DNA of 64,000 nt from contig NZ_ASSJ01000049.1 of the NCBI RefSeq assembly GCF_000473895.1, positions 124,001 to 188,000 on the forward strand. Direction: 5' to 3'. Shown one piece after another: positions 1 to 9,955 of this stretch. This DNA is from Rubidibacter lacunae KORDI 51-2 (lineage in GTDB: Bacteria > Cyanobacteriota > Cyanobacteriia > Cyanobacteriales > Rubidibacteraceae). The notes under the pieces are model-generated. The model had not been told where the DNA came from, searched no databases, and saw nothing but the letters and a program-made list of their open reading frames with translations. The position numbers were made by a program, and so were the translations under genes. Each line of letters begins with the position of its first letter. Position 1 is the stretch's first letter.

Positions 1-1810
1 ACGACCAACTTAAGGATGTCGCAGCTTGATAGCGGGTGAGCGTGATGCGATCGTTTTCGCGGTCGTCATCGAGCAGATCGTCGCGATCGGTATCGGCATT
101 AACCCGCTGAACGCCACCTTGGTAGCTAAGACGCAGACCGGTGTTGCCAAATACAAATACTGGCGATGATAACACCGCCCCGAAACTCGACCGCACTGTC
201 TTCAGTCCCAGCGATCCGTTGAACAGCCGATCGCGGAAACTTGCCTGTAAATTGAGGTTGTGCGGTCGTGTCAACGGGCCAATACTCTGCTGCAGACGCA
301 AATTAGCTCGGACTTCCTCGGGAATGTCCTCGGTATCCAAACTATTAAAAATGGCGCGACCGATAAGACTCGTTCGCGGTCCGGCAGACCAGCCCAATCG
401 GGATCTCACCCCAAAAGCCGCGCCGTTGAGAGCTCCAACCTCGGTAAACGCACGCTGGACGTTGTATTGCGGCGAGATTTCCAGATTGAATCTTGGTCGG
501 TCGATCGCGTCGAAGGGACGTTCGATAAAGACGCCGCCGCGATCGCCGTCATCGAAGCCGATGTTGAACAAACCCGGATCGCGGTCGCGGCGGTCGAGGA
601 CGACGCGGTTGCGAAACGTCGGTATGGCAATACCATCGTCAAAAACAATGCGCGATCGCGTCGTTAGGACTTCGTCGCGCTCGGGATCGATACTCCGGAA
701 AATGGCGGTATCCGCGCGCAGCTCTAGCTCGGGTGGCGAGAACGGATCGTTGGTCAGACGCACCTCCCTTGCCTGCCAACCGTCGGCATCAAAATCTACG
801 CGATCGGCGCTGAAGCGAATGCGACCGATCGTGCCGGCCCGTTCGCCGCTAAAGCCCCCGGCTAAGTTGATTCCATCGTCGTCATCGTCATCACCGCCAA
901 TGCCCAGACCTCTGACTTCCAGTCCAAAACCGACATTGCCGGTCTGAATAACATCTTGAAGCGGGCTCTCTGAAGCTGTCGGCGCGCTTGCATCGTTCGG
1001 CAAGCTACTCGACAAGGTGAGGTCGCGTCCCGTGGTCGGCTGGTATACCACCCCGTTAGCGTTGTAGATCGTCCCGCTATTGCGGACGAAGTAGTAAACA
1101 AAGCGCTCCCCACGCAAAACCTGCTCGCCCCGTTGCAAAGACACGTTCCCTTCGGCAACGGCAATCCGATCGCCGACGTTAATCTGCAAGCGATCGGCTT
1201 CCATGACGCCGTTCGTGAAGCGGACGACAACGTTCCCCACAGCCGTGGCAACATTGGCCTCGCGATCGTATTCTTGGCGATCGGCCGTCACTTCGAGAAT
1301 GCGGACGGTGAGTTCGGCAGATGTATCAGGGTCGGGAGCTGGCTCGGTGAGCGTTGGCTCTCTGACAGGAGAGGTTTCCCCGTCGGCTGCTTGTGCAAGC
1401 GTCCCAGGCACCACGAGCAAGACTGGTGGGGCAGACCCATTGCGTTCTCGCAATTGAATGCGAGCGGTCTTAGATGATTCCGATACTTTTTCGCTGCCTT
1501 TTTCGCCGTCCTTTTCGCTGTCCTTTGCTTGACCATACGATGCGTCCGCGATCGCGTTATCGCTGGCATGCGGAGTACCCAACAGCGCAGCATCCGTACT
1601 GGCAGACCGAGCGAGTTCGCGAGTTGTAATAACGGGGGCGAGATCGTCATTAGTCAGCGGTGGACTCGCTCGCACAAACTCTACTGCCCCATCTGCCACC
1701 GGCGCGATCGCTGCTGGTGGAGATGGCGATTGGCGAGGGGCAACATCGGAAGCAGCCGAAACAATCGGCGCAGCAGGGGGTGCAGGCGGCGGAACGTAAG
1801 GCAGGGTCAT
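1..1810 (-). CDS. LptD-like outer-membrane protein (DUF3769 type), 5' part; runs off the left edge
   Basis: About 603 codons are visible from an ATG at 1810; the C-terminus lies outside the window. The N-terminus is rich in Pro and Ala (begins MTLPYVPPPAPPAAP). Around residues 165-250 there is an LptA/OstA-like stretch with motifs such as TADRQEYD, EADRLQI and AEGNVSLQRG, followed by a beta-barrel-like region of alternating polar and hydrophobic residues (for example FGNTGLRLSYQGG). This arrangement fits the cyanobacterial DUF3769 proteins, which are thought to do the job of LptD, inserting lipopolysaccharide in the outer membrane. An in-frame TGA about 70 bases upstream limits the start. No classic signal peptide follows the chosen ATG, so the true start or the export route is uncertain. 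The family call is from recognition of the OstA-like pattern; transport of LPS is inferred. Confidence 0.75.
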   Translation of the reverse strand, partial: MTLPYVPPPAPPAAPIVSAASDVAPRQSPSPPAAIAPVADGAVEFVRASPPLTNDDLAPVITTRELARSASTDAALLGTPHASDNAIADASYGQAKDSEKDGEKGSEKVSESSKTARIQLRERNGSAPPVLLVVPGTLAQAADGETSPVREPTLTEPAPDPDTSAELTVRILEVTADRQEYDREANVATAVGNVVVRFTNGVMEADRLQINVGDRIAVAEGNVSLQRGEQVLRGERFVYYFVRNSGTIYNANGVVYQPTTGRDLTLSSSLPNDASAPTASESPLQDVIQTGNVGFGLEVRGLGIGGDDDDDDGINLAGGFSGERAGTIGRIRFSADRVDFDADGWQAREVRLTNDPFSPPELELRADTAIFRSIDPERDEVLTTRSRIVFDDGIAIPTFRNRVVLDRRDRDPGLFNIGFDDGDRGGVFIERPFDAIDRPRFNLEISPQYNVQRAFTEVGALNGAAFGVRSRLGWSAGPRTSLIGRAIFNSLDTEDIPEEVRANLRLQQSIGPLTRPHNLNLQASFRDRLFNGSLGLKTVRSSFGAVLSSPVFVFGNTGLRLSYQGGVQRVNADTDRDDLLDDDRENDRITLTRYQAATSLSWS

Positions 1811-1995
1811 CGCAGCAAAAATGGTGCTCGGGCAGCAGTTACCCGGTGAAGCAGGGTCGGGCTCGCGACAGCAAATCAGCTGCAACCGGCAATCCCTAGG
1901 GATGCGATCGCTGCCACCTGCTGCCGTCATCGCTGGAGAACCTTACCACAACACGCAAAAACCGCGAGCGGTAGGGATGAACATTTGGGCAGGTC

Positions 1996-2028
1996 AAAAA
2001 CGGAGTGGGGCGAGTGCGCACTCGCCCC
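1996..2028 (-). terminator. Rho-independent-like terminator of psbI
   Basis: A perfect inverted repeat at 2007-2028 (GGGGCGAGTGC with its complement, no spacer) is followed on the minus strand, after six bases, by a run of five T (A1996-2000). It lies 28 bases beyond the psbI stop and should separate psbI from the LptD-like gene. Confidence 0.7.
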
Positions 2029-2055
2029 GCAGTTGCGTCAGCGACCTTGCAGCCG

Positions 2056-2172
2056 TTAGTCGAGATCGCGGCGGTTCGGGTTCCGAGACGGGTCGTTAGA
2101 CAGGAAGCCGAACACGAACAGGGCGATAAAAAAGGTAACGACGATGTAAACCGCAATTTTGAGGGTAGCCAT
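2056..2172 (-). CDS. psbI: Photosystem II reaction centre protein I
   Basis: A 38-codon gene starting at ATG 2172 and stopping at TAA 2058-2056. The peptide begins [19 protein letters not shown] and ends NPNRRDLD, which matches the PsbI family over its whole usual length (36-38 residues): a single membrane helix (about residues 4-24), then a short basic tail with the conserved SNDP and NPNR motifs. PsbI is a thylakoid subunit bound near D1 and helps early PSII assembly. The gene is transcribed alone, toward a strong terminator at 1996-2028. Confidence 0.95.
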   Translation of the reverse strand: MATLKIAVYIVVTFFIALFVFGFLSNDPSRNPNRRDLD

Positions 2173-2324
2173 AATGCGCTCGGACGCTAGTGCTCTAAGT
2201 GACTCAGAAAATCATATCGCTTCGTGGGGATCGCTGCTGCTCCCGATCGCTTGCTCGATCCGCACGCTTTAAGATGTAGAGAGCTTTAGCTTCCTAAAGT
2301 TTTACAACGAATTCCTGATAAACC

Positions 2325-3248
2325 GTGACCGCATCACTCACACCCCACCACCCTGCCAGGGCGATCGCGTCGCACGAATGGACTTGGCAAGGCGAACGCA
2401 TTGCCTATTTCGATGCCGGGAGCGGCCGGCCGCTCGTATTGATCCACGGCTTTGGCGCGTCGTCAGGGCACTGGCGCAAGAACGTACCTGCACTGACAGC
2501 GGCAGGCTACCGCGTATTGGCGATCGACCTTTTGGGCTTTGGTGCATCGGAAAAACCCGATCGCGCGGATTACTCGGTGGAGTTGTGGGAGCAGTTGCTG
2601 GTCGATTTCTGGCGCGATTGCGTTGGCGAACCGGCAGTTTTCGTGGGCAACTCCATCGGCGGGTTGCTGAGCCTGGCAGTCTGCGCGCACCATCCCGAAC
2701 TAGCTGCCGGATGCGTGCTGATAAACAGCGCGGGCGGGCTCAATCACCGACCGGAAGAGCTGGTTTGGCCGCTGGGCGCGATCCTCGCCAGCTTCGCACG
2801 CCTGGCCGGCGCGCCAATCGTCGGTCCGCTGCTCTTCAACCGCGTCAGCCAACGCGGGCAGATTCGCCGTACGCTCCGCCAGGTCTACTGCGATGCTGCA
2901 GCGGTGACGGATGAGTTGGTCGATCTAATTCACCAACCCGCGCGCGATCGTGGCGCGCAAAAGGTGTTCGCTCGCGTCTTGAACGCACCGCCAGGACCGC
3001 GTCCGTCGGAGCTGTTGCCGCACGTGTGCTGTCCGCTGTTGGTGCTTTGGGGGGAAAAGGATCCTTGGACGCCCATTAGCGGCGCGACCGTCTATCAAGA
3101 CCTCAGCCGCGATCGCGAAGACGTAGAGTTCTACGCCATTGGCGAAGCCGGTCACTGCGCCCACGACGAAAAACCTGAAGCGGTGAACGATCGTCTCTGC
3201 ACGTGGGTGCGCTCTGCAGTCTGGACGCAATCGTCGGCAACAATTTGA
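2325..3248 (+). CDS. Alpha/beta hydrolase, chlorophyll dephytylase/pheophytinase-like
   Basis: 307 residues from a GTG start. The alpha/beta-hydrolase signature elements are in order: oxyanion loop LIHGFGASSGHW (about residue 39), nucleophile elbow GNSIGG (Ser, about 108), acid in LWGEKDPW (about 245) and catalytic His in AGHCAHDE (about 275). The GFGASSGHWRKN and LLGFGASEKP patterns are typical of the plant/cyanobacterial group containing chlorophyll dephytylase and pheophytinase, which release phytol from chlorophyll pigments. A second member with the same signatures sits at 52549-53472. Substrate specificity cannot be read from the sequence, so another ester or haloalkane is possible. It is divergent from psbI with a 152-base gap that should hold both promoters. 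Confidence 0.75.
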   Translation: MTASLTPHHPARAIASHEWTWQGERIAYFDAGSGRPLVLIHGFGASSGHWRKNVPALTAAGYRVLAIDLLGFGASEKPDRADYSVELWEQLLVDFWRDCVGEPAVFVGNSIGGLLSLAVCAHHPELAAGCVLINSAGGLNHRPEELVWPLGAILASFARLAGAPIVGPLLFNRVSQRGQIRRTLRQVYCDAAAVTDELVDLIHQPARDRGAQKVFARVLNAPPGPRPSELLPHVCCPLLVLWGEKDPWTPISGATVYQDLSRDREDVEFYAIGEAGHCAHDEKPEAVNDRLCTWVRSAVWTQSSATI

Positions 3249-3781
3249 CCTACCCGTGGCTGGACCTCTGACTTCCGCAACCGCTGGTTTGCTTGCAAGG
3301 TCTTGAGCCGGTTTGGTAACGCTCGTGGGGGCGTTGCCGGCCATCTTGCCTATCAAAATTACGCGGCGAGTCCAGTGGGCATGCTCGGGTTTGGCGGCGG
3401 GGTAATACCAATTTGTATAAGGTCTACGACAGATGAGGTAAACAATCCCGATCCGCCATCTGTCGCAGCAGTTCCTAGATTTGGTATAAGGTTTGCCGTG
3501 GCAGCGTTCTCGCTTGAAATAATGAAGCGCAGCGACTACGAAATAATTGATAGTTTTGGCAATGCTGCCCCTTTGAGAGTCTGTTGGTTTGCGGAAAGAT
3601 GTGTGGATCCAACCCATTGATAATGAGTCGCGCTCGTTCCAGCAAGCTGCGTTTCCCTGCCGCGCAGTTGCGCCTTGACGATCTGTTACCGACCGTGCAG
3701 TTTTATTGCGCTCTGGAAAAGTCGATGCATCGAGGTCGGCGATCGCGCGGATAATCGGGGCGGTTGCATGGGGGTCGTGCG
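3249..3781. other. Intergenic region without a recognised gene
   Basis: No reading frame here looks like a known protein. The long minus-strand frame covering 2925-3617 runs antisense into the hydrolase and is rejected. Two short ATACCAA-containing segments in opposite orientation (near 3405 and 3485) are the only repeat-like trace, too weak to call a MITE. Confidence 0.4.
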
Positions 3782-5647
3782 ATGGTGGTTACTAGGATCG
3801 AAGAGAAGTTCCCGCTCCGCCTGGCAGACGTAGACTTGACTCCGCGCGGACGGGTCCATCCCAGTCCCCAGAGCTGGCGCGACCAGTTTCTCTATCAACT
3901 GCTACCCGATCGCTTTAGTGACGGGCGCGAATCCAGCCGACCACTATACGATAGCGATCGTCCGGAGATCCATCGCACGCGTGACAAGACACGCTGGATG
4001 AATGCCGGCCGGCAATTTATGGGCGGCACCATCCGAGGCATTCAGAGCAAGTTGGACTACCTGCAAAACCTCGGAGTGACGGCTTTGTGGCTCAATCCAC
4101 CATGGCGGCAACGAGCCGAGCAAAAAACCTATCACGGCTACGGCATCCAAAACTTCCTCGATATCGATCCTCGCTTTGGTACGCGTCAAGACCTGAGAAA
4201 TTTAGTAGACGCGGCCCACGATCGCGGTATGTACGTCATCCTGGACGTCATCTACAACCACAGCGGCAGCAACTGGTTTTATCGCGATGAGTCTACTGGC
4301 GAACCTTGCACGATGTTGCCGTATCGGGGCTGGCCGCCCTATGCCATTCACGGCTATCGCACTACCGAAGGCAAGAGTATTGCCCAACCCGTCAACCTCG
4401 ACGATGGAGTTTGGCCCGAAGAGTTTCAAAACCCCGATTGGTATACTCGCGCCGGGCAAATCGTCAACTGGGACCGTCCGGGCTGGGAAGACCCGATGTC
4501 TCCAATGGCAGAATACCGACGGGGTGATTTCTTCGAACTGCGGGACCTCAACCTAGAAAATCCCGAGGCGATCGCCGGGCTGATCGAGGTCTATCAATAC
4601 TGGATTGCAGTCAGCGACTGCGATGGGTTCCGCGTCGATGCAGTCAAGCACGTCTCTCCACAAGATTCCTATCGGTTTTGTTTGGCAATCCACGAGTACG
4701 CTCAATACATTGGCAAAGATAATTTTTTGCTGACTGGTGAAATCACCGATCTAAGCATGGTAGCTGGCTACATGGATATGTTCGGGCGCAACCTAGATGC
4801 AGTCCTGGATATTATCGTCGCTCCCAATGCACTGACGAGTACGGTCAAGGGACTGGACCATCCCTCTTCATTTTTCGATTTATTCGATGCCACCAAACGG
4901 GGAGGAACCTACCGTCAGATCGGCTTTTATCATGTCTCCGTTTTGGACGATCACGACATGTCGTCCCGCCCGCGCAAAGATCGCTTTGCCGCCCACGGCG
5001 ATAGCCTGCCCAACCGGTATCAACAAGTTGCACACGCTGTGGGGGTGCAGCTCACCATGCCCGGTATCCCCTCGCTCTATTACGGCACGGAACAAGCATT
5101 CGACGGCTCGGAAGACTATCACGATTACAGCATCGAACCCGAACATGCCTATATCGATCGCTATATCCGAGAGTCCATGTTCGGCAGCGAGTTCGGGGCG
5201 TTTGGCACGGAAGGCTGTCATTTCTTCAACCCGGACCATCCGACTTATCTGCGCATTGCCGCGATCGCCAAGCTGCGCAACGGCGACGATCGCGTGGGCA
5301 AGGCGTTGCGGCGCGGGCATCACTATCTGCGCGAAACCTCATTTGCCGGATACCCCTTCGGTATTCCCGGTGCTGGCGAACTACTGGCCTGGTCGCAGAT
5401 TTTGTTCGACATCGAAGTCATCGTCGTCCTGAACACCCACGGGCTCGAATCCCGAGGTGCAGCTGTCACGGTTGATAGCACTCTGCATCCAGTCGGTAGC
5501 GACCTGACGGTTCTGTATCGCGGCGACTGGAGTGACACTCGGTTGCGCAATCCGATCGCATCGGAAACGTTAACGGTCGAGACCGCGGCCGGTCGCGCCA
5601 TCATTCGCGCCGAATTGCCTCCCTCGGGAATGTTGATTGCAAGTTGA
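3782..5647 (+). CDS. Alpha-amylase family (GH13) glycoside hydrolase
   Basis: 621 residues from ATG 3782; a TTG 18 bases upstream is possible, but the ATG has a purine-rich GGGGGTCG ahead of it. The GH13 conserved regions are visible: VILDVIYNHSG (region I), GFRVDAVKH (region II, nucleophile Asp), LLTGEIT (region III, acid/base Glu) and VLDDHD (region IV, normally NHD). The N-terminal FLYQLLPDRFSDG and the C-terminal all-beta domain (last ~90 residues) complete a typical layout. It acts on alpha-glucans or related oligosaccharides; hydrolysis versus transglycosylation (trehalose or sucrose type) cannot be decided. No signal peptide is seen, so it is probably cytoplasmic. It converges on the sbcC operon. 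Confidence 0.85.
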   Translation: MVVTRIEEKFPLRLADVDLTPRGRVHPSPQSWRDQFLYQLLPDRFSDGRESSRPLYDSDRPEIHRTRDKTRWMNAGRQFMGGTIRGIQSKLDYLQNLGVTALWLNPPWRQRAEQKTYHGYGIQNFLDIDPRFGTRQDLRNLVDAAHDRGMYVILDVIYNHSGSNWFYRDESTGEPCTMLPYRGWPPYAIHGYRTTEGKSIAQPVNLDDGVWPEEFQNPDWYTRAGQIVNWDRPGWEDPMSPMAEYRRGDFFELRDLNLENPEAIAGLIEVYQYWIAVSDCDGFRVDAVKHVSPQDSYRFCLAIHEYAQYIGKDNFLLTGEITDLSMVAGYMDMFGRNLDAVLDIIVAPNALTSTVKGLDHPSSFFDLFDATKRGGTYRQIGFYHVSVLDDHDMSSRPRKDRFAAHGDSLPNRYQQVAHAVGVQLTMPGIPSLYYGTEQAFDGSEDYHDYSIEPEHAYIDRYIRESMFGSEFGAFGTEGCHFFNPDHPTYLRIAAIAKLRNGDDRVGKALRRGHHYLRETSFAGYPFGIPGAGELLAWSQILFDIEVIVVLNTHGLESRGAAVTVDSTLHPVGSDLTVLYRGDWSDTRLRNPIASETLTVETAAGRAIIRAELPPSGMLIAS

Positions 5648-5690
5648 CCGATCTCGGCAGTTTGATCGGTCGTAGCGCGCGATCGCGCGC
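5647..5690. terminator. Paired hairpins between convergent genes
   Basis: Between the amylase stop and the sbcC stop there is a 7-bp stem ACCGATC/GATCGGT (5647-5653 with 5664-5670) followed by a 16-base palindrome GCGCGCGATCGCGCGC (5675-5690) built on a HIP1-like core. No long T-run follows on either strand, so termination is inferred from position only. Confidence 0.4.
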
Positions 5691-5695
5691 GATCG

Positions 5696-8600
5696 TCAAA
5701 GCACCCGCACTCGCGAACCGTCGGGAGACTTGGTGACTTCGATCTGAGCGGGCAGGCGATCGGCGAGCTCGCGAACATGGGTGATCAATCCAACAATGCG
5801 GTGCGATCGCCGTAGGGTTTCTAGGGCTTGGATCGCGCTTTCGAGGGTTTCCGGATCGAGCGTACCGAAGCCTTCATCCAAGAAGAGGCTGCCGACTTCT
5901 GCAGAGCCAGCCAGCAGTTCCGACAGTGCGAGTCCGACCGAGAGGGATGCCACGAACGTTTCCCCACCCGAGAGGGTCTGCACCGGTCGCGTTTCGCCGC
6001 CATTCCAGCCATCTTCGACGACGTATTTGTCGCCGTCGAGGGCGAGCGTGTAACGTCGCGTGAGATCTTGCAGGTAACGGCTGCCTTGTAAGGCCAGGTC
6101 TTGCTCGAAAGCCTCGAGAATATAGCCCTGGAATTGGTTTGACTGGAGTTGCTGCGCGATCGCGTGCAAGGCATCGACTTGTTTTTGCAGTTCGTCGTGT
6201 TTGGCTTGAAGTTTCGCGACGTCTCGGGCCAGACGCTGCTGCTCGCTCAGCCAGACGGTAATGCGCTCGCGTTCGGACTGCAGCTCGTCGCCGCGATCGC
6301 GTGCGTTATCTAGCGCTTGCTCCAACGCTACGATCGCCTCGGCATCGGCAGCGCGACCGCCGATTTCTGTTTGCAAGTTCGCCACGCGCACGGTCAGCTC
6401 GAGGTGCTGTTTTTCGTAGGTTTGTTTCTGCTCGTGCCAGGCTTGTTGCTGTTGTGGCGTCGCGCGGGCGGTCAAAAACTCCGCCTCGGTGCAGCCGAGA
6501 TCCTGACAAGCAACAGTCCAGGAGCGATCGCGCTCTTGCTGAAGCGTGTGGGCGGTTGTCAGTTCCCGCGCGGCACTCTCGGCCGCAGTTTCGGCACGAA
6601 TGAGCTCGGCGGCGCCGGTGTCGCGGGCGCTGGTGGCGGTTTGGACGGCACGATCGCAATCGTCTCGCTGCTGCTTCAGGATGCGGGCGAGGTCGGCATA
6701 GGGCTGCTTGCCGAGTTCGGTGTAGAGGCGTTTGAGGGCTTCTGTCAGGTCGGTTTCGGCGTTTTGGAGCTGCGTCTGGCGGCGATCGCTGTCGTCAACC
6801 GCGCGGTCGCGTTCCCGGTTGGCAGCGGCGCACGCCTGTTCGGCGGCCTGCAGCTGGGAGCGCGTGCGAATGCACCGGTCGCGAATGGCGTCGAGTTGCG
6901 CTCGTGCTTCCTGGTAGCGACGATCGCGGTCTTCAAGGGTTTGCAATTCTGTTTGCAAGGCTGCCGAATCCCATTCGCAATGGCCGAGCAAGTCGCGCAA
7001 TTGCCGAGAACGTTCGCTTAAATCGCCCTCGCGATCGGCAAGCAGCTGGCGGGCATTGTCGGCTTGCTGTTGCTGGCGCGCGCCTTCCAGCCGCGCGTCA
7101 TTGAAGTCCTGGCGGGCGCGCTCGGACTCGCCGCATGCCTCCGCGTGCTGGGCTTCCCAGAGCTCGACCTTAGAGTCGGGCAAATCCGGCACGGCCGTTG
7201 TCCCCGGATACGGACTGTTACAGACCGGACAAGTTTCACCGTCGTGCAGCCGCTCGCGCAACATAGCAATCGCATTGTCGTCGCGGGCCTGCTGGAGTCG
7301 GTTGGTAACGGCTTGCAAGACGGTTTCGGCTTCTGCAAGCGCTGCACTGGCCTGGCGCTCGGCAGCTGCCGTTGCAGAGGTGGCTGACGTCGCAGTTTCG
7401 AGGTTCATAGCAGCTTGGTGACGGCGAGCGTGCGCCCGTTCCCAAGGTTCGAGCAAAGGCAACACTTGCCGTAACACCTGCAGGCGATCGCCGGTGGGTG
7501 CGGAATTTTCAACAACTGCCTTTGCCTGACTCTCTTCGGTTTCAGCCTGCTGCAGCCCGGTATGTGCAACCGCAAGTTCGGATGCCGCGCGTTCGTAAGC
7601 GTCTTGACGCTGGCGCTGCAAGTTGCGGGCACGCTCGACCTCCTCAGCACAGCGAGCGCGAGTCGTTTCAAAACTTGCAGCAGCTTGCAACACCGCCTCG
7701 CGCCCTTGTAGTTCGCGCTCGCGATCGATTGCTGCGGTAAAAGCAACTTCGCTGCGTTCGGCGATCGCGCGGGCTGCAACGAAGGCAGCATCTTCAGATT
7801 CACTCCGTTCCGTTGCTGCCTGCAGGCGCGATCGCGCGTCTTCCACGAGCCGCCAATCTCCTTCAAGCTGGGCGGCAATTTGCGCCTGCGCCAGTTTGGC
7901 AGTTATGTCTTGAATAACGTTTTCTCGAGCGAGCAAATCGGTCAATTCCGCCCGCGCTCGGGTTAGTTGTTGCTGCCGTTCGAGCAAACGCTCGGTGTCG
8001 TTGAGTTCCTGCTGCAGCTGCTCGATGTGCCCTGTGGTAGTGGCAATCCGGGAGCAAACCTCTCGTTTTTGAAGTTCTGCTGCAGCAATCTCTTCTGTTG
8101 TCGGCAAAGAGCGCTCGGCAAGCTGTGTGGCGATCGCGTTGAGTTCGCCCGCTGCCAGCTTTTCGCGCTCGACGGCTTTTTGACGCATCAGCTCGAAGAC
8201 TTGCAGCTCGGGAATAAGCTGGCGCAGGATCTCGCGGCGATGGCGCGGTGTGCCTTTCAAGAAGCGATCGAACTCGCCTTGCGGTAACAGAATGACGCGC
8301 GTGAAAGTGTCGTAGTCGATGCCCAGAATTGAGGCGATCGCGCCATCTACATCCCGCTGCTGCTCTTTTTCGCGCTCCCACTTGGCACCATCGAAGCGAT
8401 CCAGCACGATCGCATTCGTCGCGGTTTTGCGCGAGAAGTCGTACGTCCGCACCGCACGATACGTTTCCCCGCGCGACGTGAAATGCAGCTCGACCTTGAG
8501 TTGCTTTGCACCTTGCGTGACCAAATCGGCAGGGTTGAGTTTGCGTGCGACTTTCCCATATAGGGCAAACGTAATTGCATCGAGCAGCGATGTTTTGCCG

Positions 8601-8710
8601 GCACCCGTTGGACCTGTAATCACGAACAGGTTGTCTAACGCATCGAAGTCGATTTCCTGTCGCGTGCGAAAGCTCGTGAATCCTTCCAAAATCAACTTAA
8701 TCGGGCGCAC
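5696..8710 (-). CDS. sbcC: SbcC/Rad50-type SMC ATPase, exonuclease subunit C
   Basis: 1004 residues. GTG 8710 is chosen because an AGGAGG sits seven bases upstream; a longer frame to 8830 is antisense-like and lacks a ribosome site. Features in order: Walker A GPTGAGKTS (residues 33-41), a long Glu/Gln/Ala-rich coiled coil, a zinc hook CPVC (about 494-497), the returning coiled coil, the ABC signature LSGGETF and Walker B LFLDEGFGTLD near the C-terminus. With SbcD it forms the bacterial Mre11-Rad50 complex that opens hairpins and trims blocked DNA ends. The start overlaps the sbcD stop by 14 bases, so the two are translationally linked, and the genes upstream encode HerA and NurA. Confidence 0.95.
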   Translation of the reverse strand: MRPIKLILEGFTSFRTRQEIDFDALDNLFVITGPTGAGKTSLLDAITFALYGKVARKLNPADLVTQGAKQLKVELHFTSRGETYRAVRTYDFSRKTATNAIVLDRFDGAKWEREKEQQRDVDGAIASILGIDYDTFTRVILLPQGEFDRFLKGTPRHRREILRQLIPELQVFELMRQKAVEREKLAAGELNAIATQLAERSLPTTEEIAAAELQKREVCSRIATTTGHIEQLQQELNDTERLLERQQQLTRARAELTDLLARENVIQDITAKLAQAQIAAQLEGDWRLVEDARSRLQAATERSESEDAAFVAARAIAERSEVAFTAAIDRERELQGREAVLQAAASFETTRARCAEEVERARNLQRQRQDAYERAASELAVAHTGLQQAETEESQAKAVVENSAPTGDRLQVLRQVLPLLEPWERAHARRHQAAMNLETATSATSATAAAERQASAALAEAETVLQAVTNRLQQARDDNAIAMLRERLHDGETCPVCNSPYPGTTAVPDLPDSKVELWEAQHAEACGESERARQDFNDARLEGARQQQQADNARQLLADREGDLSERSRQLRDLLGHCEWDSAALQTELQTLEDRDRRYQEARAQLDAIRDRCIRTRSQLQAAEQACAAANRERDRAVDDSDRRQTQLQNAETDLTEALKRLYTELGKQPYADLARILKQQRDDCDRAVQTATSARDTGAAELIRAETAAESAARELTTAHTLQQERDRSWTVACQDLGCTEAEFLTARATPQQQQAWHEQKQTYEKQHLELTVRVANLQTEIGGRAADAEAIVALEQALDNARDRGDELQSERERITVWLSEQQRLARDVAKLQAKHDELQKQVDALHAIAQQLQSNQFQGYILEAFEQDLALQGSRYLQDLTRRYTLALDGDKYVVEDGWNGGETRPVQTLSGGETFVASLSVGLALSELLAGSAEVGSLFLDEGFGTLDPETLESAIQALETLRRSHRIVGLITHVRELADRLPAQIEVTKSPDGSRVRVL

Positions 8711-9884
8711 GCCGTTCCTCCTGCACTTCCCGATACAAGTCTTCGAAGATCGCCAGCACCGCCGGGGATGGCTCCGTCCCCCCTTTGCGATCGCGGTAGT
8801 AACTCCGGAAGCGATCGCGTGCCCCTTCAACCGATCGCAACTGCTGCGGTTCTACACGCTGTTGGGCTTTATCCGACCGCCGATAGCGGGCTTCCACGTG
8901 GAGCGTTTGCGGGCAAACTTGCTTGACGCGTTCGGCGAGATGCGATCGGGGCTCGTCCAACTCGACAATAACTTTCAACCAGCCCGGATGGTTGCGATGT
9001 GCTTCGAGTTCGCTATCGAGATCGTCCGCCTTACAGCGAATTTCCCGCAGCGGTTTCGGGCAGGGCAGCGTTACAAATTCAACCTTGGCCAGTTTGCCCG
9101 GCTCGACCGTCACCAGGTTAAACCCTTTGTCTTCATTGCATTCGCCAAAATCGACTTGGATGAGCGATCCGGAATAATAAGTCGGGGCGACAGCGTTGGC
9201 GATCTTTTGCTGCTTGTGGATGTGCCCAAGCGCAATGTATTGAGCGTCAGGCAGCGTTTGTTCCGAGAGCGAATAGGCTCCCGTTGTCTCGAATTCGCGC
9301 TCGGAATGAGATAACTGGGCCCCTGCGATCGCCAGATGCGCCATCAAGATGTTGACGCTACCCGCGCGAAACTCCTTAGCCAACAAACCTAACAATTTGC
9401 TGACGCGATCGCGATAATTCTGCAAGCGCTCGCCACCGGTTTTCTCCCACAAATACTCGTCCGATAGGAAGCGCCGCTCGGAGGCAAATGGCATGGCTGC
9501 CACGCAAAGATTCCCGCTCGCGGTCTCAACGCGAACGATACCCCCATCGTCCGGTCGGCGTGGTTTTCCCAATGCGGTGACATTTGCCAACGACAGAATA
9601 TGCGCGACGCTATCGATGCGAAAGGCCGAGTCGTGGTTGCCCGCGATCGCGACGGCCGGAATGTTTGCGTGCTGCAGGCTGGCGAAGAACTGGTACGCTA
9701 CGCGTTCGGCCTCGGTGGACGGATTGGCGTGATCGAAAATGTCACCCGCCACCAGGACGGCATCGACTTCGTGACCGATCGCGTATGCGGTTAGTGCCTG
9801 CAGTTGCAACTCGATTTCTGGCGTACGATCGCGTCCTTTCAACTTGCGACCGAGATGCCAATCTGCCGTGTGGATAATTCGCAT
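8697..9884 (-). CDS. sbcD: SbcD/Mre11-type nuclease, exonuclease subunit D
   Basis: 395 residues from ATG 9884 (a TTG four codons upstream is less likely). The metallophosphoesterase motifs are all present: HTADWHLG (residues 4-11), VAGDIFDHANPS, AGNHDSAF and LGHIHKQQ. These bind the two Mn2+ ions of the Mre11 active site. The protein is the nuclease partner of SbcC, encoded immediately downstream and overlapping. herA ends 71 bases upstream on the same strand. Confidence 0.95.
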   Translation of the reverse strand: MRIIHTADWHLGRKLKGRDRTPEIELQLQALTAYAIGHEVDAVLVAGDIFDHANPSTEAERVAYQFFASLQHANIPAVAIAGNHDSAFRIDSVAHILSLANVTALGKPRRPDDGGIVRVETASGNLCVAAMPFASERRFLSDEYLWEKTGGERLQNYRDRVSKLLGLLAKEFRAGSVNILMAHLAIAGAQLSHSEREFETTGAYSLSEQTLPDAQYIALGHIHKQQKIANAVAPTYYSGSLIQVDFGECNEDKGFNLVTVEPGKLAKVEFVTLPCPKPLREIRCKADDLDSELEAHRNHPGWLKVIVELDEPRSHLAERVKQVCPQTLHVEARYRRSDKAQQRVEPQQLRSVEGARDRFRSYYRDRKGGTEPSPAVLAIFEDLYREVQEERRAPD

Positions 9885-9955
9885 CGCGCGTCTCAAAACA
9901 GGTCGAATAATAATCGCTTGCTGTGGTTCGAATGCTGTGGTTCGAAGCCGATTTC

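Noticed and set aside
141-947. Plus-strand frame of 268 codons
   Set aside because: Arg/Ser-rich shadow on the antisense strand of the LptD-like gene, whose own frame shows clear OstA and beta-barrel character.
3400-3500. MITE-like pair of ATACCAA segments
   Set aside because: The match is short and imperfect, with no target-site duplication visible.
2925-3617. Minus-strand frame of 230 codons
   Set aside because: Lies partly antisense to the alpha/beta hydrolase, has no motif and no ribosome site.
8319-9314. Plus-strand frame of 331 codons antisense to sbcC/sbcD
   Set aside because: The opposite strand has strongly conserved SbcCD motifs; this frame is open only because of GC-rich composition.
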